A DNA stretch of 9,846 bases from contig CAVOWW010000015.1 of assembly GCA_963700255.1 (NCBI GenBank), positions 1-9,846 of the forward strand, given 5' to 3'. This DNA is from UBA10649 sp963700255. GTDB taxonomy: Bacteria > Actinomycetota > Actinomycetes > S36-B12. The position numbers and the translations under genes were made by a program. Shown one piece after another: positions 6,982 through 9,846 of this stretch. Within the stretch, counting starts at the first letter, position 1, and each line of letters starts with the position of its first letter. The notes beneath the pieces are model-generated. The model was not told the DNA's origin, did not search any database, and saw only the letters and a program-made list of their open reading frames with translations.

Positions 6982-7766
6982 TCAGGAGTTCACGAGCCGG
7001 ACGACCTCCGGATGCAGGTGGCCGTTGGACGACAGCGCCGAGCCGCCGGCGATCGCGGAGCCGCCGTCGAACGCCGTCAGCTGTCCGCCCGCCTCCTGGA
7101 CGATGGGCACGAGGGCCGCCATGTCGTAGCTCTCGAGCTGGGGCTCGGCGGCAACATCGACGACGCCCTCGGCGACCATCATGTGCGACCAGAAGTCGCC
7201 GTAGGCCCGCTGCCGCCAGGTCTGCGTCAGCAGGGTGCGCAGGCCCTCGGCCGACCCGCGCTCCTCCCAGCCGAGCGCGTCGGAGTACGAGAACGAGGCA
7301 TCCGCCAGGGCGCGACCGCGCTGACCTGGAGGCGGCGTGGCTGGGCACTCCCCGGATCGGTCACGTACGCGCCCATGCCCCGTGCGGCCCACCAGCGCCG
7401 CGCGAGTGCGGGCGCGGACACCACGCCCACCACGATGTCGTCACCGTCGAGGAGGGCGATCAGGGTCGCCCACACCGGCACGCCGCGCACGTAGTTCTTG
7501 GTGCCGTCGATGGGGTCGATGATCCATCGCCGCTGGGCCGTGCCCTCCTGCCCGTACTCCTCGCCGAGCACCGCGTCGTCGGGACGGTGCGCCGCCAGCT
7601 GCTCGCGGATGGCCCTCTCCACTGCCCGGTCGGCCTCGGACACCGGAGTCAGGTCCGGCTTGGTCTCCACGACGAGGTCGGTGGCCCGGAAGCTGGCCAT
7701 CGCGAGCCCGTCCGCGAGATCGGCCAGGTCGAGCGCGAAGGACAGGTCGGCGTCGAGTTCGGTCAC
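6982..7766 (-). pseudogene. hisN: Histidinol-phosphatase (HisN, inositol-monophosphatase fold), interrupted by one missing base
   Basis: This is the actinobacterial histidinol-phosphatase type (EC 3.1.3.15), a cytosolic Mg-dependent enzyme that removes phosphate from L-histidinol phosphate, the penultimate substrate of histidine synthesis. Metal-site motifs are LGEEYG (E69), DPIDGTKNY (D84, D87) and YDMAALVPIVQEAGG (Asp at about 215 after correction). The first frame runs from the GTG at 7766 to RRLQVSAV (residue 151). The second resumes RALADASFSYSD and continues to HPEVVRLVNS. Adding one base near 7314-7315 joins them exactly: 785 bases are present and 786 would encode 261 residues, a normal length. 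As written the reading frame leaves the family sequence before the last metal-site motif, so a truncated product would be inactive. Intact motifs on both sides and the gene's metabolic role favour a sequencing error. Other inositol-monophosphatase activities cannot be excluded, but the rsgA/aroA neighbourhood supports hisN. There is no Shine-Dalgarno; the start appears leaderless. Confidence 0.85.
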
Positions 7767-7772
7767 GGGGGG

Positions 7773-7778
7773 AACCTA
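7773..7778 (-). promoter_or_regulatory. Candidate -10 element for leaderless hisN
   Basis: On the minus strand TAGGTT ends 6 bases before the GTG at 7766, matching the TANNNT -10 pattern of actinobacteria. A TTACCG hexamer lies 16 bases upstream as a weak -35. With this spacing the transcript would start at or next to the start codon, which explains the missing Shine-Dalgarno. Confidence 0.45.
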
Positions 7779-7826
7779 TCGCGGCTCGCCCGGGCGGTAA
7801 TCGGACGAATCGGACGACTGCGTGTC

Positions 7827-7832
7827 TACAGT
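7827..7832 (+). promoter_or_regulatory. Candidate -10 element for leaderless DUF2231 gene
   Basis: TACAGT ends 6 bases before the GTG at 7839 and fits TANNNT. No good -35 hexamer is seen. The spacing mirrors the hisN promoter on the other strand, and no Shine-Dalgarno precedes this start either. Confidence 0.4.
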
Positions 7833-7838
7833 GGGCGC

Positions 7839-8312
7839 GTGGACGGAATCCTCGACAGCGTTGCCGGCCTGCCCATGCACCCGCTCATCGTCCATGGGGC
7901 GGTGGTGCTGGTGCCGTTGGCCGCCCTGGGCCTGATGCTGATGGCCGTCCGCCCGGCGTTCTCGCGACGGTTCGGCGTGCTCGTCGTCATCGTCGCCGGG
8001 GTCGCGGCGATCGCGAGCGTGGCCGCGAAGCTGTCGGGCGAGGAGCTCGCCGAGCGGATCGGCACGCCAGAGGTGCATGCGGAGCTCGGCGACGTGCTGC
8101 CCCTCGTCGCCCTCGGGCTCTTCGTCCTGGGCCTCGTGTTCTGGCTCGTGGACCGCGGCATCCCCAGCAACAAGCCGCGACCCGGCTGGCTGGTGGTGTT
8201 CGCGATCGTGCTCCTCGCGGCGTCCGCCTTCGCCATCTTCTGGACCATCCGGGTCGGGCATTCCGGGGCGGAGGCCGTGTGGTCGGACGTCATCGAGCGC
8301 ACCGACCGCTAG
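7839..8312 (+). CDS. DUF2231-family four-helix membrane protein
   Basis: A 157-residue integral membrane protein. Four hydrophobic segments lie at about 16-37, 45-65, 86-105 and 117-138. The family pattern is MHPLIVHGAVVLVPLA near the N-terminus and VGHSGAEAVW at the C-terminus (PF09990, function unknown). Four histidines sit at or near segment ends: H14, H19, H80 and H141. Such spacing could bind heme or metal, but that is inference; no cytochrome partner is nearby. The GTG at 7839 is chosen because it directly precedes the family's N-terminus and follows a -10-like TACAGT; the frame is open far upstream only because of GC bias. It stands alone on the plus strand between hisN and rsgA, diverging from hisN and converging on rsgA with 17 bases between stops. 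Confidence 0.85.
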   Translation: MDGILDSVAGLPMHPLIVHGAVVLVPLAALGLMLMAVRPAFSRRFGVLVVIVAGVAAIASVAAKLSGEELAERIGTPEVHAELGDVLPLVALGLFVLGLVFWLVDRGIPSNKPRPGWLVVFAIVLLAASAFAIFWTIRVGHSGAEAVWSDVIERTDR

Positions 8313-8329
8313 CTGACGCGCAGCCCCGG

Positions 8330-9343
8330 CTAGGTGGTCGGGTCGTCCTCGATGGCGCTGGTGCGGCTCCTGATGAGCCTGCGCAGCGAGTCGATGCGGG
8401 CCGCGAGCGTCGCCTGATCGGCGCTGGCGCCTGACACGTCGTTGAGGGCGCAGTCCGGCTCGTCGTGCGAGCAGGCCCGCGGGCAGCCCTCGGTCAGGGC
8501 GGCCAGATCGGGGAAGGCGTTGATGATGCGCGCGACGTCGATGTGCGCGAGCCCGAACGATCGGATTCCGGGCGTGTCGATGATGATGCCGCCGTCCGGC
8601 AGGTGGAGTGCGACGACGCTGGTCGACGTGTGGCGTCCGCGGCCGGTCACCGCGTTGACGTGGCCGATGAGGCGCTCCGCCGACGGGATCAGGTTGTTGA
8701 CGAGCGTGGACTTGCCGACGCCGGAGTGGCCGACAAGAACGGTGGCCTGGCGGTCGAGGACCCGGCGGAGCTCGTCGGGCACCTGCTTGCCGGTGATGGT
8801 GAAGAGCGGCAGGTCGAGGGGGCCGTAGAGCGCGAGCAGCTCGTCCGGCGGCTTGAGGTCGGTCTTGGTCACCACGAGCATCGGCTCGATGCCAGCGTCG
8901 AGCGCCGCGACGATGGCCCGGTCGATGAGCCCGGTGCGCGGGGCGGGGTCGACGGTGGCGGTCACGACCGCCAACTGGTTGGCGTTGGCCACGACCACGC
9001 GCTCGACAGGGTCGGAGTCGTCGGCCGTGCGCCGGAGCGTCGAGCTGCGCTCGTCTCGGCGCACGATGCGTCCCTGGGTGTCAGTGTCGCCGGACACATC
9101 GCCCACGATGTCGACGTGGTCCCCGACCACGATGCCCTTGCGGCCCAGCTCGCGGGCCTTGATGGCGTAGAGCTCGGTCCCGTCGTCGAGCTCCACCGTG
9201 AAGCGGCCGCGGTCGACGGTCATGACGGTGCCGGACTGGGCCTCGGCGTGCTCGGGGCGGTCCTTCGACCGGGGGCGGGACTTGCCTCGTCCCGGACGGA
9301 CGCGGACGTCGTCCTCGTCGAGGAGGTGGTGCTTGCGGGTCAC
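8330..9343 (-). CDS. rsgA: Ribosome small-subunit-dependent GTPase A
   Basis: A 337-residue late 30S-assembly GTPase (RsgA/YjeQ/EngC) that helps mature the decoding region of the small subunit. The domain order is a lysine/arginine-rich tail (1-30), an OB fold (about 36-98), then a circularly permuted GTPase with G4 TKTD (159-162) before G1 GHSGVGKS (205-212) and G3 DTPG (256-259), with the G2 threonines in GRGRHTST. A C-terminal zinc knuckle, CPRACSHDEPDC, has ligands C287, C291, H293 and C298. The histidine in G1 (GHSGVGKS) is normal for the family, whose catalytic His lies there. Length and motifs are complete. The GTG start overlaps the aroA stop by 4 bases with no Shine-Dalgarno of its own, suggesting translation coupled to aroA. 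Confidence 0.96.
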   Translation of the reverse strand: MTRKHHLLDEDDVRVRPGRGKSRPRSKDRPEHAEAQSGTVMTVDRGRFTVELDDGTELYAIKARELGRKGIVVGDHVDIVGDVSGDTDTQGRIVRRDERSSTLRRTADDSDPVERVVVANANQLAVVTATVDPAPRTGLIDRAIVAALDAGIEPMLVVTKTDLKPPDELLALYGPLDLPLFTITGKQVPDELRRVLDRQATVLVGHSGVGKSTLVNNLIPSAERLIGHVNAVTGRGRHTSTSVVALHLPDGGIIIDTPGIRSFGLAHIDVARIINAFPDLAALTEGCPRACSHDEPDCALNDVSGASADQATLAARIDSLRRLIRSRTSAIEDDPTT

Positions 9344-9846
9344 GCGGCGGGGGTCGAGTTCCCGCTGGCGCCCAGCATGTCGGCCCAGCGTCGGTCGAAG
9401 TCGGGGATGGTCTTGCCGGTCGTCGCGATGTCCTCGACCTCGACTCCCGGTACCCGCAGGCCGATGAGCGCTCCGGCGGTGGCCATGCGGTGGTCCCCGT
9501 AGGTGTGGAAGGTGCCCGCGTGCAGCGGACGGGGCTCGATGACGAGGCCGTCTGCCGTCTCGGTGACCGAGCCGCCCAGCCCGTTGATCTCGGCGACCAG
9601 GGCCGCCAGGCGGTCGGTCTCGTGGCCGCGCAGGTGGGCGACGCCACTGAGCCGCGTCGGCGTGGTCGCCAGCGCCGCGAGGGCGGTGAGGGTCGGGACC
9701 AGCTCGCCCGCGTGGGACAGGTCGGCCTCCAGACCCGTGATGGCACCACCGCCGGACACCGTCAGCCCGGCGGCGGTGAGCTCGACGTCGGCGCCCATCC
9801 GCGCCAGCAGGTCGCGAAGGGCGTCGCCGGCCTGCGTGGTGGAAGT
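9340..9846 (-). CDS. aroA: 3-phosphoshikimate 1-carboxyvinyltransferase (EPSP synthase), C-terminal part
   Basis: The gene enters from the right edge, so only the last 168 residues are present. EPSP synthase joins shikimate-3-phosphate and phosphoenolpyruvate in the sixth step of the shikimate pathway, in the cytosol. Recognisable parts are STTQAGDALRDLLARMGADV at the window edge, then ADLSHAGELVPTLTALAALA, HLRGHETDRL, the signature HTYGDHRMATAGALIGLRV, and DIATTGKTIPDFDRRW near the end. These cover the second half of the two-domain barrel, including the conserved GDHRMA loop. The reading frame is open to the edge, so the ATG at 9798 is internal. It is the upstream gene of a probable aroA-rsgA operon (4-base overlap). 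Confidence 0.95.
   Translation of the reverse strand, partial: TSTTQAGDALRDLLARMGADVELTAAGLTVSGGGAITGLEADLSHAGELVPTLTALAALATTPTRLSGVAHLRGHETDRLAALVAEINGLGGSVTETADGLVIEPRPLHAGTFHTYGDHRMATAGALIGLRVPGVEVEDIATTGKTIPDFDRRWADMLGASGNSTPAA

Noticed and set aside
7303..7322. Programmed -1 ribosomal frameshifting in hisN.
   Set aside because: Slipping back one base would give the right protein, but there is no slippery heptamer or obvious downstream pseudoknot, and the nearby CBS gene needs the opposite correction. An indel is simpler.
6444..8312. A 622-codon plus-strand open frame ending in the DUF2231 protein.
   Set aside because: Its first part is antisense to the CBS and hisN genes, is rich in Arg, Ser and Pro and resembles no family. 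Only the part from 7839 on is a real protein.
8322..8331. Mini-palindrome AGCCCCGGCT between the DUF2231 and rsgA stops as a terminator.
   Set aside because: The stem is only 4 bp with a 2-base loop, expected by chance at this GC content.

Overview
This window is about 10 kb of GC-rich, densely packed bacterial chromosome. It uses GTG starts freely and has several 4-base GTGA stop/start overlaps. The gene content points to an actinobacterium: a fused CofG-CofH FO synthase (FbiC), an actinobacterial-type histidinol-phosphatase, and an aroA-rsgA-hisN neighbourhood. Nocardioidaceae or a related family is a guess, not something the sequence proves.

Left half (1 to 6390, all + strand): what looks like one operon. 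It holds the tail of an unidentified upstream gene, then fbiC (79-2406), an amino-acid-synthesis-family (PF06684) protein (2423-2983), a small EthD-family protein (2992-3309), a SulP anion permease with a C-terminal STAS domain (3306-4988) and a cytochrome P450 (5008-6390). Gaps are 8 to 19 bases or the genes overlap by 4. Apart from fbiC, none of these genes makes coenzyme F420. The mix of cofactor synthesis, small accessory proteins, a transporter and a monooxygenase looks more like an uptake-and-catabolism cluster that carries its own deazaflavin supply. That reading is inference.

Junction (6375 to 6471): the P450 gene and the minus-strand CBS-domain gene converge on a 23-bp perfect inverted repeat flanked by further pairing segments. 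It is probably a two-way terminator, possibly a dispersed palindromic element.

Right half (6461 to 9846): housekeeping genes, mostly on the minus strand. Reading leftward they are aroA (partial, cut by the window edge), rsgA (4-base overlap with aroA), then a plus-strand DUF2231 membrane protein, then hisN and a two-CBS-domain protein on the minus strand. Both hisN and the CBS gene are broken by a single-base indel, yet the protein resumes exactly in family register on the far side in each case. Sequencing or assembly error is the simplest explanation, because hisN serves histidine synthesis and all its motifs are intact. hisN and the DUF2231 gene diverge from a 72-base gap in which each start codon sits 6 bases after a -10-like hexamer, suggesting two leaderless promoters.

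There is no RNA gene, CRISPR array, insertion sequence or prophage gene that I can support, and no stretch over 300 bases lacks a gene.
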